A program made the translations under genes and the position numbers. DNA of 64,000 nt from an uncultured Treponema sp. (GTDB lineage Bacteria > Spirochaetota > Spirochaetia > Treponematales > Treponemataceae): the NCBI GenBank assembly GCA_947167745.1, contig CAMVJE010000006.1, forward strand, positions 1 through 64,000, written 5' to 3'. This document shows, piece by piece, positions 8,212 through 17,647 of this stretch. The notes under the pieces are model-generated. The model was not told the DNA's origin and did no database searches. It worked only from the letters and a program-made list of their open reading frames with translations. Position 1 is the stretch's first letter. Each line of letters begins with the position of its first letter.

Positions 8212-9801
8212 ATGGGATTGTTGAGGTTACTTAAGGAATTATTTGAATCTATTTTTATGAGTTCATCTCCTGAAGTAAAAAAACGCATGGAAATGCGAAA
8301 GGTGGAGGCTGAACTTAAAATACTTCCGTCTCAAATTTTAAAAAACGGGCTTTTACAACCAAACTTTGCCGAGCTTTTCCGAATCCTATACGAAAATTGT
8401 AAACCCATCGATGAAATCCTTTCAAATACTATAAATTCCGAAGATCTTCAAAGAAACGGTCGTTTTGAGTATGAACTGATTATCACAGGCTTTGAAAGTG
8501 ATGCTCAGGAGAAGTTCGAAAGTCTTCAATACGAAAATCGAAAAAAAGCATCCCTTGAGTCTGATCAGCCCTTAAATAAAATAATCGAAAGTCAGAAACG
8601 AACAATGGAAACGCTTTTAAAGCAGCTTGCGGCTCCGGGCTTTATGAAGATTGATGAGACCCTTGCTTCACTCAAGCAGCTGGCAGATATTTGTCATTTT
8701 AATTATATAAATATTATTCATCAATTTGATAAAGATTTTGACGGACTTTCATCTTCTTCTCTCGGTATTGTTCAGCCGGTTGCTCCAGAAGCTGTTGCTT
8801 CAATTCTTCAGGATTTATACTATCTCACAGGAAATATTAAAATTACTCAGGCCGAAGCCCGTGCTATTTGCGCGTTAAAACAACTGCTTGCCGGCAGAAA
8901 TCTCACTGACTCCGAAACAGAAAAGCTTGGACATAATCTTATGAAAATAAATTCGGTTTTCATGAATTATCTCAAGCCGGAGGTAATGAAGAATCTTATA
9001 ATTTATGGAAAAAAAGATTCAAATATTTCTTTTCAGTTTGCAACATATCGTTCTAATTCGCTTAAAACATTTATTGACTATATGCATAAGCGATTTGCAT
9101 CTGACTCTGAGCGAATAAAAAGTGAAATTAAAGATTACACGGTTTCCTTCGAAATAAAAGAATTATTTGGTGAACGCCAGCTGGAAGCTCTTCGAGTGTA
9201 CAATAGCGAAACGAATGAATTCCTGAGGGTTAACACACCTTATTCCTTTGTCTGGATTACGCCACTTCAGGTAATAAAAACTTTCATGGATGTATTTATC
9301 ACTGCAAGCGTAAAATCTGTACTCAACAATATTGTAATCGAGGGATTTTTTAACAATCAGAGTTACAAAGCGGATTTTTCTTCAACGATATATGCCATGA
9401 ATGAAATCGATAACCTTATTTCTGATTTTGAGAAAACATTTGATCGGAATGGTAAAAATGACGAGGCAGAACTTCGCGGTTTAGTAAGAGACAGCCGGGC
9501 AAATGCGGATTTTCTAAAAAAAGTCGGCTCTATGGTCGATAATATTAATAATCAGGCCCATAAATTGATTCAGGAAACTACGAAAGTTTTGTATGAGCTT
9601 TTTATTGAAATTGGCGAGTTGATTTTGGATTCAAAAAAATCCAAATCAGACATGGTTTCTAATATTAAGGTTCTTCTTTCATCAGCAAGGAACTTGGATG
9701 GTGCTGGCATGATAGAGCAGCAGTACGAAAATTGGAGATTGTTCCTTAAGATTATGAAGAATTATGCAATAATTGGAGAGATAGAGAATAAGCATGAGTA
9801 G
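8212..9801 (+). CDS. uncharacterised spirochaete-type protein, 529 aa
   Basis: Long, mostly helical, soluble protein with no signal peptide and no motif I can name. It may belong to a family seen in Treponema (DUF5312-like), but this is a recollection, not shown here. The C-terminal ~150 residues (from about KADFSSTIYAMNEIDNLI) are rich in charged heptad-like repeats. ATG 8212 has no ribosome site, and a TATAAT lies 2 bases upstream of it; the true start could be the internal ATG at 8257 (MSSSPEVKKRM). Its end overlaps the diguanylate cyclase gene by 8 bases, so the two are probably coupled. Confidence 0.6.
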   Translation: MGLLRLLKELFESIFMSSSPEVKKRMEMRKVEAELKILPSQILKNGLLQPNFAELFRILYENCKPIDEILSNTINSEDLQRNGRFEYELIITGFESDAQEKFESLQYENRKKASLESDQPLNKIIESQKRTMETLLKQLAAPGFMKIDETLASLKQLADICHFNYINIIHQFDKDFDGLSSSSLGIVQPVAPEAVASILQDLYYLTGNIKITQAEARAICALKQLLAGRNLTDSETEKLGHNLMKINSVFMNYLKPEVMKNLIIYGKKDSNISFQFATYRSNSLKTFIDYMHKRFASDSERIKSEIKDYTVSFEIKELFGERQLEALRVYNSETNEFLRVNTPYSFVWITPLQVIKTFMDVFITASVKSVLNNIVIEGFFNNQSYKADFSSTIYAMNEIDNLISDFEKTFDRNGKNDEAELRGLVRDSRANADFLKKVGSMVDNINNQAHKLIQETTKVLYELFIEIGELILDSKKSKSDMVSNIKVLLSSARNLDGAGMIEQQYENWRLFLKIMKNYAIIGEIENKHE

Positions 9802-10906
9802 TGATATTTCGGATTTAACAAAAAACTCCGATGTTCAGGGAATTATAGCAGAGTACGAAAAGAAGATTTATGATCTTCAGCAGCTTCTCGAAGTTTCTCG
9901 CTCTTTGTGTTCAACGCTGGAATTTGCTACTTTGGTTGAGTCGATTCTCTATACTTGCATGGGGCAGTTCCATGTTCTTGGAGCCGGAATTTTTGTTTTA
10001 AGTGCCCTTGATGCTGATTCTTTTCATCTTGATTCAAATTATAACGGTATTGATATAAATCCAAATATTGCTTATGTGATTCCTAATTCAAATCCTATCG
10101 TTCCTTTCCTTGAAAGCAGCAACAAAGCATATACAAGCGAAGAATTAATTCAAAATCTTCCTGAGGGAACTGATCTCAATATGATATTATCTCTCAAGCC
10201 TTCGCTGGTAATTCCGCTTGTTCAGCATAACCACTTAAACGGAATTTTGCTTTTGGGTGAAAGAATTACACTTGCTGATGATGCCAGTTATACTGATTAC
10301 GAAAAAGAACAACTTTCAGTAATTGCTTCCCTGGCTTCAATCGCAATCAATAATGCGGCTCTGCTTGAGCGTTCATCTACAGACATGATGACTCATCTTA
10401 AGCTGAAGTATTTCTTTTATAATGTCCTCACTGATAAACTTGATAATGCTTTGGCAAACGAAGGAAGTCTTTCAGTAATCATGTTTGATATTGATTTTTT
10501 CAAACGGTTCAATGATACCTATGGCCATGCTTGCGGTGATTATGTTTTGCAGACTGTCGCTAAAATTATTAAATCAAGTATTCGTGGTCAGGATATGGCC
10601 TCCCGTTATGGCGGTGAGGAATTTACGGTTCTTCTTAATAATACAAAAAGCGAAGACGCAATGATTGTTGCTGAGCGAATCAGATGTAAAGTTGAGCAGT
10701 TTGATTTCTGTTATGAAGACCAGCATGTAAAAGTCACAATTTCTCTGGGAGTTTCTACTTTTAATATCCATGAAAACCCGGTTACTTCTCCGAAACTTCT
10801 TGTAGATCAGGCTGATCAGGCTCTATATGTTTCAAAAAGAAGTGGCCGGAATTGTGTAACCTTTGCTGATCCTAAGTTGATTTCAGAGATAAAACTGGAT
10901 AACTGA
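9794..10906 (+). CDS. diguanylate cyclase with GAF-like sensor (GGDEF)
   Basis: 370 residues. An N-terminal coiled coil (~15-40) and a GAF-like domain (~40-190) precede a GGDEF domain (~200-355). The active site is intact as GGEEF at 273-277, and an inhibitory site RGQD (R264-D267) lies five residues before it, so feedback inhibition by c-di-GMP is expected. No membrane segment is seen, so the ligand or signal is cytoplasmic. It is translationally linked to the upstream unknown protein. Confidence 0.93.
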   Translation: MSSDISDLTKNSDVQGIIAEYEKKIYDLQQLLEVSRSLCSTLEFATLVESILYTCMGQFHVLGAGIFVLSALDADSFHLDSNYNGIDINPNIAYVIPNSNPIVPFLESSNKAYTSEELIQNLPEGTDLNMILSLKPSLVIPLVQHNHLNGILLLGERITLADDASYTDYEKEQLSVIASLASIAINNAALLERSSTDMMTHLKLKYFFYNVLTDKLDNALANEGSLSVIMFDIDFFKRFNDTYGHACGDYVLQTVAKIIKSSIRGQDMASRYGGEEFTVLLNNTKSEDAMIVAERIRCKVEQFDFCYEDQHVKVTISLGVSTFNIHENPVTSPKLLVDQADQALYVSKRSGRNCVTFADPKLISEIKLDN

Positions 10907-10911
10907 TACGA

Positions 10912-11577
10912 ATGAATTTTTTACGGAAACCCTTTACTTTTACTTTTTTTAATGCGACTTTGATAATCCTCGGGATAAATGTTGTGGCCCATCTGCTTTT
11001 TGGCATAGGTTTTTTAAATCGGGGATTTTTTGGCCTGAATGTCATTGATTTTGTGTACAAACACTATTTTTGGCAGCTTGTAACTTACATGTTTGTACAT
11101 GGAGACTGGTCTCACATATTTTTCAATATGCTGGCTCTTTTGATTTTTGGACTTCAGCTTGAGCGTACCCTTGGCTCAAAAGAATTTCTGCTTATGTATT
11201 TCGTAATTGGAATCTTGAGCGGTTTGTTCTCGCTGGGGGTTTATTATGCTTTTGGTAGATTTTTATATGAGAACGGAATGCAGCCCTGGACTTTTGGAAT
11301 CAATCTTATCGGTGCAAGCGGGGCAATTTATGGTCTCCTTTTTGCCTATGCAGTTGTCTTTCCTCGGTCGATAATATATTTATGGGGAATTCTTCCTGTT
11401 CCAGCTCCGCTTATGGTTTTGGGCTATGCAGTGATTGAATTCTTGAGTCAGTTTTTTGCTTCAAGTAATGTGGCGCATATGACTCATTTGGCTGGCTTTG
11501 CATTCGCATGGTTGTATTTTGTTTTGAGAATGGGAGTTCATCCTCTTCAAATATGGAAAAACGCATACAAAAACTGA
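10912..11577 (+). CDS. rhomboid-family intramembrane serine protease
   Basis: 221 residues with six hydrophobic segments. The catalytic Ser is S136 in GASG, the catalytic His is H192 in THLAGF, and the family signature HGDWSHIFFNMLALL is at residues 63-77. Rhomboids cleave transmembrane substrates within the membrane. The gene follows the GGDEF gene by five bases and overlaps the next one by 25 bases. Substrates cannot be inferred. Confidence 0.93.
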   Translation: MNFLRKPFTFTFFNATLIILGINVVAHLLFGIGFLNRGFFGLNVIDFVYKHYFWQLVTYMFVHGDWSHIFFNMLALLIFGLQLERTLGSKEFLLMYFVIGILSGLFSLGVYYAFGRFLYENGMQPWTFGINLIGASGAIYGLLFAYAVVFPRSIIYLWGILPVPAPLMVLGYAVIEFLSQFFASSNVAHMTHLAGFAFAWLYFVLRMGVHPLQIWKNAYKN

Positions 11578-12233
11578 TTATTATTCCATTAATTCTTTCT
11601 TCCTTATTATTCGCGCAGGATGTTTCTCAGGAAAGAATGGTTCGTTTTGCACTTTGGGCTTCAACAGAGTTTTATCCGGGTGTTGAAAAGCCAGAAAATG
11701 ATGCATTGGCGATGTCTGTTCGTAAAATAAAAGAGATTTCTCCATTTATTCTTTCTGGAATGGTTTACGGTTGGAAATTTGAATATGTTCCTTATGATAA
11801 GGCGAGGGGAGTCCAAGAATATTTTGAATTTACGCCTGTCAGGACACTTACGGAAGCAGAAATAGAATCCATCACTTATGCAAAACCATGGATAAAAGAT
11901 TCAATACTAAATTGCTGGGTAGAATATCGCAGGACAGATTCTCAGCTTCATATTTATAGAGGATGGCAGTCTATTCTTAATGCCAGAATAAAGGGTGAGG
12001 GATATGCAAGGCTTTCAGATGGATTTGAAGGAATTCAGAAAGCATGTGGAGAGGCATTAAAATATGCCGTCAGAAATTATGAGCGAAAATTGATCAAAAC
12101 AAAACCAAAGGAAATCAGCGGTACGGTGTTGATGAGTCAGCCACCAAAAATCGGAGTTGATGCTGGTCGTTATAAGGTTACCCTTGATTTTTTTATGGAA
12201 ACAGATAAAATAGTAGAGTATAAGACTTTCTAA
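11553..12233 (+). CDS. secreted protein of unknown function
   Basis: 226-residue protein beginning at ATG 11553 with a signal peptide (MEKRIQKLIIIPLILSSLLF, then AQ). An earlier in-frame start at 11508 would hide the signal peptide and lies deeper in the rhomboid gene. The mature part is mixed alpha/beta without transmembrane helices and ends with a likely beta strand (VTLDFFMETDKIVEYKTF). No family recognised. Overlap with the rhomboid gene raises the possibility that they share a job in the envelope. Confidence 0.65.
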   Translation: MEKRIQKLIIIPLILSSLLFAQDVSQERMVRFALWASTEFYPGVEKPENDALAMSVRKIKEISPFILSGMVYGWKFEYVPYDKARGVQEYFEFTPVRTLTEAEIESITYAKPWIKDSILNCWVEYRRTDSQLHIYRGWQSILNARIKGEGYARLSDGFEGIQKACGEALKYAVRNYERKLIKTKPKEISGTVLMSQPPKIGVDAGRYKVTLDFFMETDKIVEYKTF

Positions 12234-12333
12234 AAAGTCCTTTTCTTACTGTAACTTTTTATTTAGTCTTAAATTTATATTGTATAATATTTCTTAGTGA
12301 ATGCTAATTTTGGCATTTATAAAGGAGGAAGCT

Positions 12334-12729
12334 ATGAAGAAATTATTTGCTGTTATTACAGTTCTTTTTTGTTTTGTTGGATTTAATTTCGCTGAAGATT
12401 TGGATGAATTGCAGAAAGACCCAAACTATGTTGATCTTTCAACAAGAGCCATTATTCCTGAAAACCAGCATACAACAAATAAAACTGCTTCTGTAAAGAT
12501 TGAGTTTACTCCGCTTACCGATGAGGCTCATGTCTATTATACATGTATGGCAGTTTCGTTTGATCAGGGCGAAGCAATGAATACAGTTCTTGCTTGCTTG
12601 CAGGATTTCCAGGCTGATAATCAGTATTATGGTTACAAATACTTGCGAGCTGATTCAACAAAATATTTTAAGGATGAGAAAAACCTTAAGTGGGCAACAT
12701 ATCATTCTTATGTAAAGTTTAACCGCTAA
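12334..12729 (+). CDS. small secreted protein of unknown function
   Basis: 131 residues from ATG 12334, which has a strong AAAGGAGG site just upstream and opens a signal peptide (MKKLFAVITVLFCFVGFNFA). The mature part is about 110 residues with a beta-rich centre (TASVKIEFTPLTDEAHVYYT) and two Cys-containing segments. A TATAAT at 12283-12288 may be its -10, though the -35 is poor. A terminator follows directly, so it is probably transcribed alone. Confidence 0.7.
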   Translation: MKKLFAVITVLFCFVGFNFAEDLDELQKDPNYVDLSTRAIIPENQHTTNKTASVKIEFTPLTDEAHVYYTCMAVSFDQGEAMNTVLACLQDFQADNQYYGYKYLRADSTKYFKDEKNLKWATYHSYVKFNR

Positions 12730-12751
12730 AGCTCAAGTCGCTAAGCGCAAA

Positions 12752-12786
12752 GAGCCAGTTCATAAGAGCTGGCTCAACTTTTTTTA
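12752..12786 (+). terminator. intrinsic terminator
   Basis: A hairpin with arms GAGCCAG/CTGGCTC (extended by a G-T pair and two more pairs around an ATAA loop) is followed by AACTTTTTTTA, between the small secreted gene and pheS. Confidence 0.8.
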
Positions 12787-12816
12787 TAAAACAAATAAAA
12801 ATACAGAGTTATAAAA

Positions 12817-14373
12817 ATGGACATTCAGAACATTATTAAAAATCTTCATCCCCTTGAAATCAAAGTTCTTCTTAACTACACAGCAAAGGACGAATTAACA
12901 TCCGAAAAACTTCAGAAAGAATTAGACTATAAAGAAGGTCACTGTAATCAGGCTTTCAGCTGGCTTGGTGGAAAGGAATTGCTCTCTGTTGTGAGCAAAA
13001 CACCCCACACATTCTATGAAATAACAGATTTAGGCCGTTCTTATGCAAAAGACGGAATCCCTGAAGTCCGAATCATCAACTTTGTAAAAGAAAAGGGAGC
13101 AAAACTCCTTCCAGAAATCGCGGTAGGCACAGGCCTTGAGCAGAAAGATGTCGGCTCTGCTTTCGGTCAGCTTTCAAAAGCAGGCGTTCTCAAAATGAAT
13201 GCCGAAAAAAAGGCAGAATATTCAGGAGCAGAAATCCCTGCAAATATCAGAATCGCCACAGACTTGTTTGAGCGAGCCGCAAAAGCCGAAAACGGTCAGC
13301 TTGACAATGCTTCTTTGAGCGCAGACGAGCAGAAAGTCATCACAAATTATGCGAAAAAACGCGGTGCGGCAGATTCTCCTTTCAAAATCATTGAGCGTGA
13401 AACAATTGTTTACAAGCTTAACAAAGAAGCCGCTGATGTAGTCGCCGCCCTCAAAAAGGCCGGAATCACTGGCGAAGAATTGGGTGCTGTAACTCCGCAG
13501 ATGCTTGCTTCTGGCGAATGGAAGAACGGAACTTTCCGTGGCTACAATATTGCAATTCCTCCGGCACGAATTATTCCGGGTCGAACGAATCCTTATGTTC
13601 AGTTCTTGGAGCATGTTAAAGACAAGCTTTGTTCTTTAGGATTTCAGGAATATGACGGTCCTCTCGTTGAGACTGAATTCTGGAACGGCGATGCGCTTTT
13701 TATGCCGCAGTTCCACGCAGCCCGCGATATTCACGATGTATATCGAATCAAAAATCCGACCCACGCAAAAGAAATCGAAGAACCATGGCTTACAAATGTC
13801 GCAGAAACACACAAAAACGGCGGTAACACAGGAAGCCGTGGCTGGAACTACGATTTTGACCACGAATTCACAAGAAGACTAGTTTTGCGCTCACAGGGCA
13901 CTGTTCTTTCGGCACATCAGCTTCACAAGGCAGAAGTTCCGGGCAAATATTTCGGTATCGCCCGCTGTTTCCGCTACGACAAGGTTGACGCTACTCACTT
14001 GAGCGATTTCTATCAGACAGAGGGAATCATCGCCGGCGAGGATGTAAACTTGCGCACTTTGCTTGGTATGCTTGAGATGTTCGCAAAAGAAGTCGCAGGC
14101 GCAACTGAAGTTAAATATGTTCCGGGCTACTTCCCATTCACGGAGCCTTCTGTTGAGGTTCACATTAAACATCCTGTTTTGGGCTGGTTTGAGCTTGGTG
14201 GTGCGGGTATTTTCCGTCCGGAAGTTACAAAGGCTCAGGGCTTGGATTGCCCGGTTTTGGCATGGGGTATGGGTATTGACCGAATGGCACTTATGGCTCT
14301 TGGCTTGAACGACTTGCGTGAACTCTTCAGCGAGAATATCGAAGAAGTGCGATTGCGAAAAGCTAAGTTTTAA
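12817..14373 (+). CDS. pheS: phenylalanyl-tRNA synthetase alpha subunit, archaeal/eukaryotic type
   Basis: 518-residue class II synthetase catalytic subunit that charges tRNA-Phe as part of an alpha2-beta2 enzyme. The long N-terminal region (~1-220) looks like winged-helix tRNA-binding domains, typical for archaeal/eukaryotic-type PheS and about 170 residues longer than the usual bacterial form. The catalytic part shows motif 2 (FRYDKVDATHLSDFYQTEG), FPFTEPSVEVHI, FELGGAGIFRPEV and motif 3 (LAWGMGIDRMALMA). Spirochaetes are known to carry this type. pheT is not adjacent; a bidirectional terminator and thiN follow. Confidence 0.95.
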   Translation: MDIQNIIKNLHPLEIKVLLNYTAKDELTSEKLQKELDYKEGHCNQAFSWLGGKELLSVVSKTPHTFYEITDLGRSYAKDGIPEVRIINFVKEKGAKLLPEIAVGTGLEQKDVGSAFGQLSKAGVLKMNAEKKAEYSGAEIPANIRIATDLFERAAKAENGQLDNASLSADEQKVITNYAKKRGAADSPFKIIERETIVYKLNKEAADVVAALKKAGITGEELGAVTPQMLASGEWKNGTFRGYNIAIPPARIIPGRTNPYVQFLEHVKDKLCSLGFQEYDGPLVETEFWNGDALFMPQFHAARDIHDVYRIKNPTHAKEIEEPWLTNVAETHKNGGNTGSRGWNYDFDHEFTRRLVLRSQGTVLSAHQLHKAEVPGKYFGIARCFRYDKVDATHLSDFYQTEGIIAGEDVNLRTLLGMLEMFAKEVAGATEVKYVPGYFPFTEPSVEVHIKHPVLGWFELGGAGIFRPEVTKAQGLDCPVLAWGMGIDRMALMALGLNDLRELFSENIEEVRLRKAKF

Positions 14374-14385
14374 TCAATAAAATCC

Positions 14386-14483
14386 AAAAAAAGAGGCTTC
14401 CCGTCGGGAACCCAAAATCAAACATCGCAGTGAGCAAAGCTCAGGCGAGTTTGTTTTGGAACCCCGACTCCAGCCTCTTTTTT
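14386..14483. terminator. large bidirectional terminator/cruciform
   Basis: The outer arms AAAAAAAGAGGCT (14386-14398) and AGCCTCTTTTTT (14472-14483) form a hairpin with a U-tract on both strands, fitting convergent pheS and thiN. The 73-base interior carries nested inverted repeats, CCAAAATCAAAC against GTTTGTTTTGG and a small TGAGC-AAA-GCTCA hairpin, so it is more elaborate than a normal terminator. Confidence 0.75.
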
Positions 14484-14508
14484 AGTTTCCTTGCTTAAAT
14501 CAGTATAT

Positions 14509-15126
14509 TTACCATATTTTAATTAGTAGCAAACAACCTTCCTGCACTGAGACTTTGGCGGTCTTTCCTTTTAGCACTTCATTGCTGATTCCGTATTGAT
14601 AATCTTGTTTAATTTCGGCGTTTTCGAGCGGATATTTTGCGTTTTGGATTGTAATTCCACGGGCATATCCTGTGATATTGAGAAGCGAAAAATAGGCATA
14701 ATCGTTTGTGATTTGTACTTCTTCTTTTGACACTATCTCCATTTCTGAATAATCATCAATCATTAAAGCTTTTGCGCCTTCATTCTGGCATTTGACGAGC
14801 ATGTAGAGATTTCCCAGTCCGTGATCAAGACGCGCGCCAATCATTCCGATGAAAAGGAAATCTTTGTAACCGCGGGAAAGTGCCGTTTTGAGGGCAAAAA
14901 CTGAGTCGGTGTCGTCTTTTTCGTGGGGAAGGACGATAGTTTCGATTTTTGAATGAGGATTTTTGTGGGAATCGAAGTCGCCGATGATTAAATTCGGCTT
15001 GACTTTGAGCTTGCGAAGATGATTTAATCCGCCGTCACAGACAATGACGAAATCATCATTGCCTAAAAACGAGCGGATTTTTTTATAATTTTTGATGGGA
15101 GCCGCCCCGATTATGACGCAACGCAT
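14509..15126 (-). CDS. thiN: thiamine diphosphokinase
   Basis: 205-residue enzyme that transfers pyrophosphate from ATP to thiamine to make the cofactor thiamine diphosphate. Family motifs are clear: IVCDGGLNHLRKL, PNLIIGDFDSH, the substrate loop HEKDDTDSVFAL, and IGARLDHGLGNL. The C-terminal half is the beta-sandwich thiamine-binding domain. Its ATG overlaps the stop of the upstream LapA-like gene, so it is in that operon. No TPP riboswitch was seen. Confidence 0.93.
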   Translation of the reverse strand: MRCVIIGAAPIKNYKKIRSFLGNDDFVIVCDGGLNHLRKLKVKPNLIIGDFDSHKNPHSKIETIVLPHEKDDTDSVFALKTALSRGYKDFLFIGMIGARLDHGLGNLYMLVKCQNEGAKALMIDDYSEMEIVSKEEVQITNDYAYFSLLNITGYARGITIQNAKYPLENAEIKQDYQYGISNEVLKGKTAKVSVQEGCLLLIKIW

Positions 15127-15596
15127 TACACGGGGGCACCATTTTCGGAAGAGTCATTGCTGCTTACGGAGGCAGTTGAAGCCGATTCTATTTTTGCTTC
15201 ATCAGGATTTTTCTTTCCGAAGCCAAACACAGACTTTTTGTTCTTTTTAGAATCTTTTTCATTTTTTGTTTTTTCGTTTTCAGATTTTTCGGGTTTTGAT
15301 TCTCGTTTAATCTTAAAATCGAAAAGAGTTTTTGATTCTTCTTTTGATTTATTCTGACTTTCTGTTGTTTGCCTTGTCTGCAGAGGTTTTTGAGATTCTC
15401 TCTTTTTGCGGCCAAGTGTGAATGGAATCATGAGAATTGCACCTATCGCAAATGAGACAAACACTGTCATAAAAACAGGAACTTCATGGAAAGTATAGAA
15501 AATGAAAGTAATGTCGCATTTGTGGTCAACATTGACTCCTGCAAAAATCGTTACGAGAATAAGCAGAATAATTGTTCCAATAAGTCGTATAGGCAT
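15126..15596 (-). CDS. LapA-domain (DUF1049) membrane protein
   Basis: 156 residues with two transmembrane segments (~5-22 and ~40-60), matching the lipopolysaccharide-assembly-protein-A-domain family, followed by a long Lys/Glu/Ser-rich cytoplasmic tail (~62-156) that looks disordered. The family in Escherichia coli (YciS) helps control LpxC turnover; treponemes generally lack classical LPS, so the role here is unknown. It lies between a secreted protease and thiN. Confidence 0.75.
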   Translation of the reverse strand: MPIRLIGTIILLILVTIFAGVNVDHKCDITFIFYTFHEVPVFMTVFVSFAIGAILMIPFTLGRKKRESQKPLQTRQTTESQNKSKEESKTLFDFKIKRESKPEKSENEKTKNEKDSKKNKKSVFGFGKKNPDEAKIESASTASVSSNDSSENGAPV

Positions 15597-15605
15597 ATAT
15601 TTCTC

Positions 15606-17606
15606 CTATTTGAGTGTGATTCCCTTTTCGATGTTTTCTGCAAATTTTTTAATTTCATCGAATTTATTTTGCCCCTCGATTGCGAAAGTCAGGACATAAA
15701 GGTATTCCAGTTTGTCTTTATCAAGCCCGGCCGGATAAACGATTTTATCAAGGTAAGTGTATGATTCCTGACAGTAAGGCTCGTTGTTATAGGGAGAAAC
15801 TTGATTTACTAGCTGATTCCAGCTTTGTGTAAGAGTTTCTTTTGCATTTGCCCCCGGATTCTTAACCTGAAGGATTGATACTGATTTAAAGTCAGCCTCG
15901 GTTGTGCTTGTCGTGAAAACCAGATTGCGGTTTTTTATAACGACTTTGCCGTCAATTTTGTCGTAGCCTGTTCGTACCGTAATTGCACTTTCATCGTTAT
16001 AGTTTATATCCTTTTTTGATACAGAAAGGGTGATATCACCGATGCTTAGAGAAAGTGAATCTTTTGACTCTTTCATGGACATTTGCTTTTCTGTAACTGA
16101 GAATTTATTGCGGATATCAGAAGGAAGAGAAAAATATTGGCGCCAGAATTTAAGTTTTCCACCATAACGGGGATAGATAAAATCAGTCATGAACTGAGCA
16201 TCGATGTAATTTGTTGCAGTGACGGACTTCCGGGTAGAAATTGTGCCTAAGAGAAAGACACCTGTAGGAAGCGGGAGAGAGAAAGTCATAAAGAGGGCAT
16301 CAGCAAAATCAAGTGCATAGTAATTCACATACCAGGTCCTGCCAAAATAATCGACATAAGTTTCTGATTTTTCTGGTTCACCCAAAGAGAGTATGTTAAT
16401 TTGCTCTCCATAGACATTGCGTGAGAGATTAAATGGCTTTGTAAGATAGTCAGTACATTTTTTGGGATTTATGATAAGCTCTTTAAGTGGAACTGAATCT
16501 GGCGGCCGAATACGCGCAAAATAGTAATTTACCATTGAGCCGTATTCAACATATCCGTTTTCTTCAAGATTGTATGTTTGAATATTATTTGGGCGGGCAT
16601 AATCCCATACACCACTTTGATTATGATATATCAAAAGTGGCATTGTGACTCCTAGTGTCCGCATAAAAAATTCGTCTTTTTCTTGAGAATTGTCAAAACA
16701 TTTTGCGCCTGTGATTCCGTAGTCTTTTTTCATTTCATTTACACAGTCGATAATGTTCTGTTTATGAAGCTGAGTTAATTCTTTGTTGACTTCTGCAAGA
16801 GTTTTTGGGAGCGTGATTGTTGCTTCAAATTTGCGGGGATGTTTATAGCTTAAAATATTTGGCAAAACATACTTGTAATCCGCAAAAGCACTTCCTGTGC
16901 CCGCTTTCTCTGAGTTTATTTCTTTTATAGGGAGTGCATAATTGAGATTTTCGTTTTCACTTTTCATTGTGATGATGCCGATTACTTTGCCGTCTGGTTT
17001 AATAAGCGGGCCACCTGAGTTTCCTGGACTTGCTGCTGCAGAGAATCTGAGCCATTTCCAGTCACCGTTTTTCTGTTCATAAGTCTGGCTGGTAAGGGAT
17101 CCATTTCGGATTACGATTCCTTCGCCGAGGGCATTTCCTACAGAGAATACATCAGAATTAAGTTCAAAATTGTCGTCGGTTTCGAGGCCCATTCCTTTTG
17201 AGAATTTGAAGCCCTTAGCTGAGAATTTTATAAAATCACGACGTTCAGAAAAAGCCTGAATTTTGTCGATTTCATAGACTTTTTCGTTGATATCTCGAAC
17301 GAAATATTTGTTGTAGACACTTTCGCCATAGAGATTCACTACATGAGCAGCCGTATAAAAGGAACCATCTGTTAGGAGGAAAGCTGTTCCAATCGGCATA
17401 TATTTATCATTTCGGATTGCGAATGGAATGCGATCTAAAGGCAGTTCTTTTTCGTAGACAATTTTAGTGTCTTCATGCTTTTCGACCACGACTTCAAAAA
17501 CTGAGGCTGAAACTTTTTTGTAAACATCGTTATCCAAAGAAGTTTGTGCAAAAATTGAAGAAAGGGCCACAAAAGCAGAAAGAAAGTAAGAAACGATTTT
17601 TTTCAT
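15606..17606 (-). CDS. secreted trypsin-like serine protease
   Basis: 666 residues with a signal peptide (cleavage near residue 20, SIFA-Q). The trypsin-fold domain spans ~30-225 with a complete triad: H88 in YTAAHVV, D124 in RRDFIKF, and S197 in SPGNSGGP. The remaining ~440 residues form an uncharacterised C-terminal region with no PDZ domain that I can recognise, which separates it from DegP/HtrA. It probably acts in the periplasm or at the cell surface. Downstream genes are LapA-like and thiN. Confidence 0.85.
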   Translation of the reverse strand: MKKIVSYFLSAFVALSSIFAQTSLDNDVYKKVSASVFEVVVEKHEDTKIVYEKELPLDRIPFAIRNDKYMPIGTAFLLTDGSFYTAAHVVNLYGESVYNKYFVRDINEKVYEIDKIQAFSERRDFIKFSAKGFKFSKGMGLETDDNFELNSDVFSVGNALGEGIVIRNGSLTSQTYEQKNGDWKWLRFSAAASPGNSGGPLIKPDGKVIGIITMKSENENLNYALPIKEINSEKAGTGSAFADYKYVLPNILSYKHPRKFEATITLPKTLAEVNKELTQLHKQNIIDCVNEMKKDYGITGAKCFDNSQEKDEFFMRTLGVTMPLLIYHNQSGVWDYARPNNIQTYNLEENGYVEYGSMVNYYFARIRPPDSVPLKELIINPKKCTDYLTKPFNLSRNVYGEQINILSLGEPEKSETYVDYFGRTWYVNYYALDFADALFMTFSLPLPTGVFLLGTISTRKSVTATNYIDAQFMTDFIYPRYGGKLKFWRQYFSLPSDIRNKFSVTEKQMSMKESKDSLSLSIGDITLSVSKKDINYNDESAITVRTGYDKIDGKVVIKNRNLVFTTSTTEADFKSVSILQVKNPGANAKETLTQSWNQLVNQVSPYNNEPYCQESYTYLDKIVYPAGLDKDKLEYLYVLTFAIEGQNKFDEIKKFAENIEKGITLK

Positions 17607-17647
17607 GAAAAACTCCTAAAAGAAGTATACATGAAATCAAAACAGTT

